29,765 nt of DNA from a virus, in the IMG/VR virus record IMGVR_UViG_3300030098_001842, positions 1-29,765 of that record. One strand, 5' to 3'. Positions 1-8,025 of the stretch are shown here, one piece after another. The notes below the pieces were generated by a model. That model had not been told where the DNA came from. It worked only from the letters and a program-made list of their open reading frames with translations, and made no database searches. How positions within the stretch are numbered: the stretch's first letter is position 1; every line of letters starts with the position of its first letter. Made by a program: the position numbers and the translations under genes.

Positions 1-252
1 ATAATCCAAGCTGGGCGCATTGCAGTTGAAGAACTTATCAAAGTCGCTAAAGAACCAATCGTCGACACTGCTGACGATGTATCTGCAGATAGACTTAAAA
101 ATGCTGCTGCCACTAAAAAACTTGCTATCTTTGATGCTTTTGAGATCTTACACAGGATGGAAGAAGAAGAAGCGTTACTTGATGGTAAAAAGAAAGAAGC
201 AGATAAACCTCAAAGAGAGTTCAAAGGTTTTGCAGAAGGGAGAAGTAAATAA
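1..252 (+). CDS. C-terminal part of a small protein upstream of terminase; candidate small terminase subunit (5' cut by window edge)
   Basis: Frame 1 is open from the first base to the TAA at 250-252 and gives 83 residues, beginning I-I-Q-A-G-R-I-A-V. The segment is charged and looks alpha-helical, with an R-L-K-N-A-A-A-T-K-K-L-A-I-F-D-A-F-E-I-L helix and a Lys/Glu-rich tail. The start codon lies outside the window. Its stop overlaps the ATG of the large terminase by one base (TAATG), so the two are probably translationally coupled. A small helical protein immediately before TerL is the usual place for the small terminase, which recognises DNA and regulates packaging. No DNA-binding domain is visible in the part present, so function rests on position only. 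An overlapping open frame at 20-295 is a shadow: it lacks sensible composition and overruns the terminase start. Confidence 0.75.
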   Translation: MIQAGRIAVEELIKVAKEPIVDTADDVSADRLKNAAATKKLAIFDAFEILHRMEEEEALLDGKKKEADKPQREFKGFAEGRSK

Positions 253-2474
253 TGTATCAGCAAACACTTTGGAGCGAGATAAAAGACGTTGTTAATCCTA
301 AGATTTTAGCTAAACAAAATAGGTTAAAGAAATGGAAATATGGGTATAACAAAGACTATGATTTTATTGTAATAAGTAAAACTGGAAAGATTGGACAGAT
401 CATTGAAATACAAAATCTCCGCATTGCTTTACCAGCAGTCGATAACCCGTACAAAAGAAGTGATAAAAAATCAGAGCAATACTGGGAGCAGTTCGAATAT
501 CCAAAAGAATTAAAAAGAATTAAAAGTAGATTTGATTGGGAAAAATACCCAATGGACTTTAGAGAGAAATGGTGGGATTATATAGATGAAGAATTTAAAA
601 GAAGAGATGAAGGGTTTTGGTTTAATAATAATGGTTTACCTACTTATATCACTGGTACTCATTACATGTACTTGCAGTGGTCAAAAATCGATGTTGGTGC
701 ACCAGACTATAGAGAAGCAAACAGATTGTTCTTTATTTTCTGGGAAGCATGTAAAGCAGATAATAGGGCCTATGGAATGTGTTATCTTAAAAATAGGCGA
801 TCTGGATTTTCCTTTATGTGTTCCGCAGAACTGGTCAATCAAGCAACAATATCCAGTGATTCCAGATATGGCATACTATCTAAAACCGGTGCTGATGCTA
901 AAAAAATGTTTACAGATAAAGTTGTACCAATCTCAATTAATTATCCATTCTTTTTCAAACCCATCCAAGATGGTATGGATCGTCCTAAAACCGAACTTGC
1001 GTATAGAGTGCCAGCATCAAAACTTACACGTAGAAAAATTGAGGTTAACGAAGAACTTAGAGAATTAGACGGATTAGACACGACTATAGATTGGAAGAAT
1101 ACTGGAGACAATAGTTATGATGGTGAAAAACTAAAACTATTAGGACACGATGAAAGTGGTAAATGGGAGAGACCCGACAATATCAAAAACAATTGGAAAG
1201 TAACTAAAACTTGTTTAAGATTAGGTAGTAGAATTATTGGTAAATGCATGATGGGGTCAACTTCTAACGCTTTAGATAAAGGAGGACAAAATTTTAAAGA
1301 TATTTATTATGGTTCAAATTGTTTAGAACGTAATAGAAATGGTCAAACAAAAGAAGGTTTATATTCTTTGTTTATACCAATGGAATGGAATTACGAAGGA
1401 TTTATAGATATATATGGTTATCCTGTTTTTGACACTCCTAAAAAACCCATAAAAGGTATTGATGGAAATTACATTGAAATTGGAGTTATAGAACATTGGG
1501 ACAATGAGGTTGATGGGTTAAAAGGAGATCAAGACGGATTAAATGAATACTATAGACAATTTCCAAGAACTGAGCAACATGCTTTTCGTGATGAGACTAA
1601 ACAAAGTTTATTTAATTTAATTAAAATTTATGAACAAGTAGATTTTAACGATGCTTTAAATAATCACGCAAATGTTACACGTGGAAGTTTTCAGTGGCAA
1701 AATGGTATTAAAGATACACAAGTTATTTTTATCCCTAATAATAATGGTAGATTTCTTGTATCATGGGTTCCACATAAAAATCTTCAAAATCAAGTGATAA
1801 TAAAAAATGGAGTGAAATATCCTGGTAATGAACATGTTGGTGCTTTTGGTTGTGATAGTTATGATATTAGTGGAACAGTAGACGGTAGAGGTTCAAATGG
1901 TTCATTACATGGATTAACTAAATTTAGTATGGAAGAAGTTCCTGCAAATCAATTTTTTTTAGAATATATAGCTAGACCTCAAACTGCGGAAATATTTTTT
2001 GAAGAAGTTTTAATGGCTTTAGTTTTTTATGGAATGCCTTTACTTGCAGAAAACAACAAACCTCGATTATTATATCATATTAAAAGAAGAGGTTATAGAG
2101 GTTTTAGTATGAATAGACCTGATAAAATATGGAGTAAACTATCTGTAACCGAAAAAGAAATTGGTGGAATTCCTAACTCAAGTGAAGATATTAAACAAGC
2201 TCATGCAGCGGCAATTGAATCTTATATAAATGAATATGTAGGTTTATATGATGGAGTATGTGGAAGTATGTATTTTCAAAGAACTTTAGAAGATTGGGCA
2301 AGATTTGATATAACAAAAAGAACTAAACACGATGCATCAATTAGCTCTGGATTAGCGATTATGGCTTGTAATAAAAATAGATACAAACCTGTTTTTCAAA
2401 GACAAAGACCAATAGTGAATCTAGGATTTAATAAATATGATAATCAAGGATCAATTTCAAAAATAATAAAGTAA
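252..2474 (+). CDS. terL: Large terminase subunit (packaging ATPase and nuclease)
   Basis: This is the motor that pumps DNA into the prohead and cuts the concatemer. It has 740 residues. An N-terminal region of about 130 residues precedes the ATPase. The P-loop is deviant: K180-N-R-R-S-G-F-S-F188, with Phe at the usual Lys position. It lines up with the deviant lambda gpA motif (KSARVGYSK), where the upstream Lys does the work. Walker B is L-L-G-H-D300-E301, and the coupling motif is M-G-S-T-S-N-A-L-D-K-G-G at 334-345. The C-terminal RNase H-like nuclease shows candidate metal ligands D535 (G-C-D-S-Y-D), E600 (L-L-A-E-N-N) and D694 (T-K-H-D-A-S). GGGAG at 238-242 lies nine bases before the ATG and is one of the few plausible Shine-Dalgarno sites in the window. 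The portal ATG follows the stop directly. GC content is higher at about 600-1070 than in the rest of the gene. Confidence 0.93.
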   Translation: MYQQTLWSEIKDVVNPKILAKQNRLKKWKYGYNKDYDFIVISKTGKIGQIIEIQNLRIALPAVDNPYKRSDKKSEQYWEQFEYPKELKRIKSRFDWEKYPMDFREKWWDYIDEEFKRRDEGFWFNNNGLPTYITGTHYMYLQWSKIDVGAPDYREANRLFFIFWEACKADNRAYGMCYLKNRRSGFSFMCSAELVNQATISSDSRYGILSKTGADAKKMFTDKVVPISINYPFFFKPIQDGMDRPKTELAYRVPASKLTRRKIEVNEELRELDGLDTTIDWKNTGDNSYDGEKLKLLGHDESGKWERPDNIKNNWKVTKTCLRLGSRIIGKCMMGSTSNALDKGGQNFKDIYYGSNCLERNRNGQTKEGLYSLFIPMEWNYEGFIDIYGYPVFDTPKKPIKGIDGNYIEIGVIEHWDNEVDGLKGDQDGLNEYYRQFPRTEQHAFRDETKQSLFNLIKIYEQVDFNDALNNHANVTRGSFQWQNGIKDTQVIFIPNNNGRFLVSWVPHKNLQNQVIIKNGVKYPGNEHVGAFGCDSYDISGTVDGRGSNGSLHGLTKFSMEEVPANQFFLEYIARPQTAEIFFEEVLMALVFYGMPLLAENNKPRLLYHIKRRGYRGFSMNRPDKIWSKLSVTEKEIGGIPNSSEDIKQAHAAAIESYINEYVGLYDGVCGSMYFQRTLEDWARFDITKRTKHDASISSGLAIMACNKNRYKPVFQRQRPIVNLGFNKYDNQGSISKIIK

Positions 2475-4871
2475 ATGATTGAAACAAGTGGAAGAAATTC
2501 GTTTCCGGATCAGGTGGTACCTGATGTAGTAAAAGATACTTGGGAATATGGACAACAAGTTGGTAGAGCTATAGAAGGCGAATGGTTTGGATACACAAGA
2601 GCTGGAAGTAGATATTATACTAATTTTGATAATTTTCATAAATTAAGATTGTACGCTAGAGGAGAACAAAACATCCAAAAGTACAAAGATGAAATGTCTA
2701 TTAATGGAGATTTATCTTATTTAAACTTAGATTGGAAACCTGTACCAGTAATTCCTAAATTTGTAGATATCGTTGTTAATGGTATGTCCGATCGTCAATA
2801 CGACATAAAAGCTTTTTCTCAAGATCCTGAATCAATTAAACAAAGAACTAAATACGCAGATACGATATTAAGAGATATGCAAGCTAAAGAGTTTTTAGAT
2901 AATGTACAAAACACTTTAGGATTAAATTATTATTCAGTAGAAGATCCAGAAAATCTACCTCAAAACAGAGAAGAACTTGATGTTCATATGCAATTAGATT
3001 ACAAACAATCTATTGAAATTGCGGAAGAAGAAGCTATAACAAATACGTTAGCTAGAAATAAATATGAGTTAACTAAACGCAGATTAAATTATGATTTAAC
3101 CGTTCTAGGTATTGGTGCTGTTAAAACTTCTTGGAATGAATCAGAAGGAGTAAAAGTTGAGTATGTTGATCCAGCAAATCTAGTATGGTCTTATACTGAA
3201 GATCCTAATTTTGATGATTTATGGTACGTAGGGGAAGTTAAAGGTTTAAGTTTACCAGAAATAAAAAAAGAGTTTCCAAATCTAACAGATGCCGATTTAG
3301 AAGAAATTCAAAAATACCCAGGTAATTCTAGCTACTTAAGAAATTGGAATGGTAGAAAAGATGATAACATGGTTTATGTTTTATATTATGAGTATAAAAC
3401 TTACAGTAATCAAGTTTGGAAAATAAAACAAACCGCTACAGGATTAGAAAAAACATTAGAAAAACCAGATACTTTTAACCCACCTGCTAATGATAACTTT
3501 GATAGAATCCATAGATCTATAGAAACTTTATACTCTGGAGCTAAAATATTAGGACATCCTAAAATGCTTAAATGGGAGTTAGCAAAAAATATGGTTAGAC
3601 CTAAGTCTAATCTAGTTAAAGTGAATATGAATTATAGTATTTGTGCTCCTAGAATGTACAAGGGAAGAATTGAATCTTTAGTTAGTAGAATAACTGGATT
3701 TGCAGATATGATTCAATTAACTCATTTAAAACTACAACAAGTGTTATCTCGAATGGTTCCAGATGGTGTATATTTAGATGCAGATGGTTTAAATGAAGTT
3801 GATCTAGGAAATGGTACAAAATACAATCCTGCCGAAGCTCTTAACATGTACTTCCAAACAGGTAGTATAGTTGGTAGATCTTTTACTCAAGATGGAGATA
3901 TGAACCCTGGTAAAGTTCCTATACAAGAATTAGCTAGTAGTAATGGAATGGGTAAAATACAATCTTTAATATCTACTTATCAATATTATCTTCAAATGAT
4001 AAGAGATGTTACCGGTTTAAATGAAGCAAGAGATGGTAGTACTCCTGATCCAAAATCTTTAGTTGGTTTACAAAAACTTGCTGCAGCAAATTCAAATACT
4101 GCTACTAGACATATATTACAAGCTAGTTTGTATTTAAGTTTAAAAGCTTGTGAAAATATAGCTTTAAGAATTTCAGATTCTTTAGAATATGCTTTAACTA
4201 ATGAAGCTTTACAATCTAGTATTAGTTCTTATAATGTAGGATCTTTAGAAGATGTTATGCATTTACATTTATATGATTTTGGTATATTTTTAGAACTAGA
4301 ACCTGATGAAGAAGAAACAGCTCAATTTGAACAAAATATTCAAATGGCTTTACAACAACAAAGTATTACGTTAGAAGATTCAATAGATTTAAGACAAATT
4401 AAAAACTTAAAACTAGCGAATCAAATGTTAAAAATAAAACAACGTAAAAGAGCTGAAGAATTACAAGCACAACAACAAGCTGCTATTCAAGCTCAAGCTC
4501 AAGCTAATGCACAAGCAGCTGAAGCGGCAGCGTTGGCTGAAACACAAAAACAACAAGTATTAACAGAGCAAAATATTCAATATGAAAACGCGAAAAAGAA
4601 TTTTGATATTGAAAAATATGAAGCAGAAGCTAACATTAAACAAAGGTTAATGGCTGTTGAGTTTGACTACAATATGAGACTTGCTCAGGCAAAACTTAAA
4701 AGAGAAAAAGAAAAAGAGGAGTTTATTGAAGATAGAAAAGATCAAAGAACTAAGTTAGAAGGAACTCAACAAAGTAGAATGATAAGTCAAAGGCAAAATG
4801 ATTTATTACCAACTGATTTTGAGTCAGAAGGAAATGATACATTGGGAGAAATTGGATTAAATCAATTTTAA
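2475..4871 (+). CDS. Portal protein
   Basis: The portal forms the dodecameric ring at the capsid vertex that binds the terminase during packaging and the connector afterwards. The protein has 798 residues and starts immediately after the TerL stop with no Shine-Dalgarno. Position, length and sequence character support the call: a mixed alpha/beta N-terminal half, then helical stretches around G-R-I-E-S-L-V-S-R-I-T-G-F-A-D and R-D-V-T-G-L-N-E-A-R-D-G-S that fit the stem and crown of podovirus portals. From about residue 655 the tail becomes Gln/Ala-rich and then a charged coiled coil running to about residue 770 (I-E-K-Y-E-A-E-A-N-I-K-Q-R), longer than a minimal portal needs. It could extend as the barrel or crown into the capsid. 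An N-terminal V-K-D-T-W-E-Y (residues 19-25) recurs in the protein at 8023-8787. Confidence 0.85.
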   Translation: MIETSGRNSFPDQVVPDVVKDTWEYGQQVGRAIEGEWFGYTRAGSRYYTNFDNFHKLRLYARGEQNIQKYKDEMSINGDLSYLNLDWKPVPVIPKFVDIVVNGMSDRQYDIKAFSQDPESIKQRTKYADTILRDMQAKEFLDNVQNTLGLNYYSVEDPENLPQNREELDVHMQLDYKQSIEIAEEEAITNTLARNKYELTKRRLNYDLTVLGIGAVKTSWNESEGVKVEYVDPANLVWSYTEDPNFDDLWYVGEVKGLSLPEIKKEFPNLTDADLEEIQKYPGNSSYLRNWNGRKDDNMVYVLYYEYKTYSNQVWKIKQTATGLEKTLEKPDTFNPPANDNFDRIHRSIETLYSGAKILGHPKMLKWELAKNMVRPKSNLVKVNMNYSICAPRMYKGRIESLVSRITGFADMIQLTHLKLQQVLSRMVPDGVYLDADGLNEVDLGNGTKYNPAEALNMYFQTGSIVGRSFTQDGDMNPGKVPIQELASSNGMGKIQSLISTYQYYLQMIRDVTGLNEARDGSTPDPKSLVGLQKLAAANSNTATRHILQASLYLSLKACENIALRISDSLEYALTNEALQSSISSYNVGSLEDVMHLHLYDFGIFLELEPDEEETAQFEQNIQMALQQQSITLEDSIDLRQIKNLKLANQMLKIKQRKRAEELQAQQQAAIQAQAQANAQAAEAAALAETQKQQVLTEQNIQYENAKKNFDIEKYEAEANIKQRLMAVEFDYNMRLAQAKLKREKEKEEFIEDRKDQRTKLEGTQQSRMISQRQNDLLPTDFESEGNDTLGEIGLNQF
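4488..4505 (+). repeat. (CAAGCT)x3 microsatellite in the portal gene
   Basis: Three perfect hexanucleotide units encode Gln-Ala three times inside the Gln/Ala-rich portal tail. Unit number would change by slippage without shifting frame. It is probably a by-product of the low-complexity coiled-coil coding. Confidence 0.8.
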
Positions 4872-4891
4872 CCAGTATAACAATTATTAAC

Positions 4892-4908
4892 TATTATATT
4901 ATATTATG
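4892..4908 (+). promoter_or_regulatory. A/T-only leader element, copy 1 (17-mer ending in the scaffold ATG)
   Basis: The sequence TATTATATTATATTATG includes the start codon of the scaffold gene and sits in a 34-base gap after the portal. The identical 17 bases occur at 8009-8025, again ending in a start codon. No Shine-Dalgarno is present at either site. It could be a -10-like promoter element or an A/T-rich translation initiation region. Neither is proven. Confidence 0.4.
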
Positions 4909-6117
4909 TCAAAAGAAGAACAAGTACCTCAAGAAGGTGAATTTAAAATGAAGAAAAAACCTGGTAGACCTAGAAAATTAAATAAAACTGATGAGCCAGT
5001 AAAGTTAGATTTAACTAAAAAAGAAGAAAATGCCGTTCAAGAGCAAGATTCAAAGAAAGAAGTGTTACAGTCTACTAAGCAAAGCCAAGAGACAGGGCAA
5101 AAAACCGAAGTGGGATTGCAAGAAGTGGGATCGTCACACACCGAATCTAAAAAACCTACCGAAGACAAAGAAGTAAAAGAAGTAATCAAACCTAAAGAAG
5201 AAGAAAAGCCTCCACTAGAAGAAATAAACATTGGAGAAAAAGAAAAAGAAATAGAACCTCAAGTAGCTAAAACTCCTGAAACTCCTAAAATGGATTTACC
5301 GGAAAACGTAGAAAAATTAGTAAATTTTATGAGAGATACTGGAGGTAATATAGAGGATTATGTTAGGTTAAATGCGGATTACACAAACGTAGATGGAAAC
5401 GTATTATTAAAAGAATATTATAAACAAACTAAACCACATTTAGATGCATCTGAAATAGATTTTTTAATGGAAGATAAATTTTATTACGATGAAGATGTGG
5501 ATGAAGAGCGAGACATTAGAAAAAAGAAACTCGCTAAAAAAGAAGAAATTGCAAAAGCCCAAAACTTTTTGGAAGAAACAAAAGCTAAGTATTACGATGA
5601 GATCAAGTTGAGACCAGGAGTAACACAAGAGCAACAAAAAGCTATGGAGTTTTTCAATAGATACAACGCAGAACACGAGCAAAAAGTTGAAAGACATAAA
5701 AACTTTGTATCAACAACTAACGATTACTTTAATAATGATTTTAAAGGTTTTAATTTCGATTTAGGTGAAAAGAAGTTTAGATACGGTGTTAATAATCCTT
5801 CACAGGTAGCGCAAGATCAGTCTGATATAAGTATATTTCTTAAGAAGTTCTTAAATGAAGACGGTACAATTAACGACTATCAAGGTTATCACAAAGCCAT
5901 GTACGCTGCTAGAAATGCTGATACCATTGCAAAACATTTTTATGACCAAGGTGTATCCGACGCGACTAAAGATATTGTAACTAAATCAAAAAATATAAGT
6001 AAAGAAGGTAGACAAAGTACTCCTGATGATATTTATATAAATGGATTAAGAGTAAAAGCAATAAGTGGTGTAGATAGTTCTAAGTTGAAAATAAAAAAAC
6101 GCAAATTTAACACTTAA
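4906..6117 (+). CDS. Capsid scaffolding-like protein
   Basis: This 403-residue, very hydrophilic protein lies between portal and major capsid genes, the classic place for the scaffold that templates prohead assembly and then leaves. Residues 1-120 are dominated by Lys, Glu, Gln and Pro and are probably disordered. They include an AT-hook-like core K-K-K-P-G-R-P-R-K (16-24). From about 130 the sequence is predicted helical, with V-E-K-L-V-N-F-M-R-D-T-G-G-N-I-E-D-Y-V and a charged coiled-coil stretch around R-K-K-K-L-A-K-K-E-E-I-A-K-A (about 206-219). The C-terminus is basic (K-L-K-I-K-K-R-K-F), which suits binding the inner capsid face. A later in-frame Met at residue 15 is possible, but the first ATG carries the 17-mer leader. 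The role is inferred from position and composition, with no enzymatic motif seen. Confidence 0.65.
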   Translation: MSKEEQVPQEGEFKMKKKPGRPRKLNKTDEPVKLDLTKKEENAVQEQDSKKEVLQSTKQSQETGQKTEVGLQEVGSSHTESKKPTEDKEVKEVIKPKEEEKPPLEEINIGEKEKEIEPQVAKTPETPKMDLPENVEKLVNFMRDTGGNIEDYVRLNADYTNVDGNVLLKEYYKQTKPHLDASEIDFLMEDKFYYDEDVDEERDIRKKKLAKKEEIAKAQNFLEETKAKYYDEIKLRPGVTQEQQKAMEFFNRYNAEHEQKVERHKNFVSTTNDYFNNDFKGFNFDLGEKKFRYGVNNPSQVAQDQSDISIFLKKFLNEDGTINDYQGYHKAMYAARNADTIAKHFYDQGVSDATKDIVTKSKNISKEGRQSTPDDIYINGLRVKAISGVDSSKLKIKKRKFNT

Positions 6118-6128
6118 AAATTAAAATT

Positions 6129-7565
6129 ATGGGATTTGTAACCGGTGGGAGTTTTCCCGCATCGTTAGTTCCTAGTCAAAGACGAATGACGCTTTCAGAT
6201 AATTATCTGAATTTTGCTGATGGAACGTCTGATTGGGCACAACAATACTTACCTGAGCTTTATGAGCAGGAAGTAGAGAGATATGGTAACAGAACGTTGT
6301 CAGGTTTCTTAAGAATGGTTGGCGCTGAAATGCCAATGACATCTGACCAAATTATTTGGTCTGAACAAAATAGATTGCATGTAGCGTATAATCAAGTACG
6401 TTGTAATGCAGCTAATCAATTAACAGTCACTTTAACAGCTCCAGCTACTAATCATGTAGTTAAAGTTAATCAAACAATTTTGGTTTCTGATAATGCAACT
6501 GGATTGATTACACAAAAAGCAATTGTAACAGCGATTGGAGCTACTACAATTACAGCTACACCTTATGATAGTGTTTCTTTTAGTGCTGCTATTCAAGCGT
6601 TAAATGTAGCAGGTGATCTAAGTGTTTTTGTATATGGTTCAGAATGGGAAAAAGGATCTAACGATGCTACTACTATTTCTGTAACTCCAGGTTTTCAAGA
6701 GTATTCAAACTCTCCAATTATTATTAGAGATAAGTATCAAATCAATGGTTCTGATGCTGCTCAAATTGGTTGGGTTGAAGTTGCTACTGAAGACGGTACG
6801 TCAGGATACTTGTGGTACCTAAAGGCCGAATCTGAAACAAGATTAAGATTTGAAGATTATATGGAAATGGCGTTGGTTGAAGGTGAACTTGTTGGTCACA
6901 CTTTCTCTCCAGCTACATGGACAGCTAATGTAAAAGGTACACAAGGTTTATTCTCTGCTATTGAAGCAAGAGGTAACGTTTATCAAGGTTTTGCAGGTGC
7001 TGCTGCTCCAGGTTCTGGCGCAATGGCTGATTTCGATGAAATCCTTAAAAACTTAGATAAGCAAGGTGCTATTGAAGAAAACATGCTTTTCTTACAAAGA
7101 CAAACAGCTCTTGATTTTGACGATATGATCGCAGCTATGGCTGGTGGAGGTTATGCTTCTACTGCTGCAGCTTCTTATGGTCTATTTGACAATGAAGAAG
7201 AAATGGCGTTAAACTTTGGATTTTCTGGGTTTAGAAGAGGTTCTTATGACTTCTACAAAACTGATTGGAAATATCTAAATGACGCTTCTACTAGAGGTTT
7301 ATCTAAAGCAATTGATGGTGTTTTAGTTCCTGCTGGAACTTCAACAGTATACGATCAAATGTTAGGAGCTAATATCAGACGTCCATTTTTACACGTAAGA
7401 TATAGAGCTTCTGAAACTGAAGACAGAAGATACAAAAACTGGATCACTGGTTCAGTTGGTGGAGCTTACACTGATGGGGTTGATGCAATGTCTGTACATT
7501 TCTTAACTGAGAGATGTTTAGTAACTCAAGCAGCTAATAACTTTGTGTTATTCAAAGCGGTTTAA
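6129..7565 (+). CDS. Major capsid protein
   Basis: The protein has 478 residues, is not highly charged, is rich in Ala, Gly and Thr, and directly follows the scaffold. It would form the icosahedral shell. The N-terminal region contains L-P-E-L-Y-E-Q-E-V-E-R-Y-G-N-R-T-L-S-G-F, typical of the E-loop or N-arm part of phage capsids. A beta-rich insert follows at about 90-185 (repeated Thr/Val stretches such as Q-L-T-V-T-L-T-A-P-A-T), and then a core with G-Y-L-W-Y-L-K-A-E-S-E-T-R-L-R-F-E-D-Y. The C-terminus ends F-L-T-E-R-C-L-V-T-Q-A-A-N-N-F-V-L-F-K-A-V. An HK97 fold is expected for this position but cannot be shown by eye. The start follows an A/T-rich leader ending AAATT-ATG. A protease gene is not seen, so cleavage by a neighbour is not implied. 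Confidence 0.82.
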   Translation: MGFVTGGSFPASLVPSQRRMTLSDNYLNFADGTSDWAQQYLPELYEQEVERYGNRTLSGFLRMVGAEMPMTSDQIIWSEQNRLHVAYNQVRCNAANQLTVTLTAPATNHVVKVNQTILVSDNATGLITQKAIVTAIGATTITATPYDSVSFSAAIQALNVAGDLSVFVYGSEWEKGSNDATTISVTPGFQEYSNSPIIIRDKYQINGSDAAQIGWVEVATEDGTSGYLWYLKAESETRLRFEDYMEMALVEGELVGHTFSPATWTANVKGTQGLFSAIEARGNVYQGFAGAAAPGSGAMADFDEILKNLDKQGAIEENMLFLQRQTALDFDDMIAAMAGGGYASTAAASYGLFDNEEEMALNFGFSGFRRGSYDFYKTDWKYLNDASTRGLSKAIDGVLVPAGTSTVYDQMLGANIRRPFLHVRYRASETEDRRYKNWITGSVGGAYTDGVDAMSVHFLTERCLVTQAANNFVLFKAV

Positions 7566-7593
7566 TTTATTAACATTTTAAAATTTAGAAATT

Positions 7594-7959
7594 ATGCTTA
7601 TAAAAATCATAAACCCAAATACAAGTACATCAGAATTATCTGGTACTATACAAACTGGTAATATTATAGCGGACGTTAATGTTCCTATAGCTATTTCTGG
7701 TTATTCAGATAGTAATTCGTTATCATCATTTGATCTTGCTATTCAAGATCCTGCTGGTGGTGCACTTACAACTTTACAAATTCAATTTGATGGTGATATG
7801 GGAGCAACAATGCCTCAAGCTGTTATTGATGAACTAAATTCATTAGTAGAACTTGGCACAGAATCCATAAATATTCCTGAATTTAGAAGTGTAAATACGT
7901 CTAACGGTGTTTCCCCTGGTGGTGCACTTTATACTATTACTGGTCTTAGAATATCATAG
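7594..7959 (+). CDS. Small beta-rich protein after the capsid gene; possible head decoration protein
   Basis: I do not recognise this 121-residue protein. It is acidic to neutral, rich in Ser, Ile, Thr and Gly, with almost no Lys or Arg after the first residues, and alternates hydrophobic and polar residues as in a beta-sandwich. It lies 28 bases after the major capsid stop and ends just before a strong terminator, so it is expected to share the high expression of the capsid gene. Phages commonly keep a decoration or cement protein here, and that is the best guess. There is no signal peptide or membrane segment. Confidence 0.6.
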   Translation: MLIKIINPNTSTSELSGTIQTGNIIADVNVPIAISGYSDSNSLSSFDLAIQDPAGGALTTLQIQFDGDMGATMPQAVIDELNSLVELGTESINIPEFRSVNTSNGVSPGGALYTITGLRIS

Positions 7960-7971
7960 ATCATAACTAAC

Positions 7972-7998
7972 AAGACCCCTTTAATTAGGGGTCTTTTT
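7972..7998 (+). terminator. Intrinsic terminator after the capsid genes
   Basis: A nine-base-pair perfect stem (AAGACCCCT, 7972-7980, with AGGGGTCTT, 7987-7995) encloses a TTAATT loop and is followed by more T residues. The GC-rich core stands out sharply from the AT-rich surroundings. In T7 a terminator also follows the capsid gene and raises head over tail gene transcription, so read-through at partial efficiency is the likely mode here. Confidence 0.88.
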
Positions 7999-8008
7999 AA
8001 ATTATTTA

Positions 8009-8025
8009 TATTATATTATATTATG
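8009..8025 (+). promoter_or_regulatory. A/T-only leader element, copy 2 (17-mer ending in an ATG)
   Basis: This is identical in all 17 bases to 4892-4908 and again ends with the ATG of the following gene. It fills most of the 24 bases between the terminator and the gene at 8023, so any promoter for that gene would have to lie within it or overlap the terminator. Confidence 0.4.

Noticed and set aside
20-295. 91-codon + strand frame at the left edge
   Set aside because: Frame 1 gives a better protein that ends in a TAATG overlap with the terminase. This frame overruns the terminase start and has poor composition.
586-1068. 160-codon + strand frame inside the terminase gene
   Set aside because: It lies fully within the terminase ATPase, whose motifs are in the other frame. 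It is probably open only because the local GC content is higher.
4872-4905. Bacteroidota-type promoter (TTTG and TAnnTTTG) before the scaffold gene
   Set aside because: No TTTG pair is found in this gap or the other gaps examined. Only A/T-rich leaders are visible.
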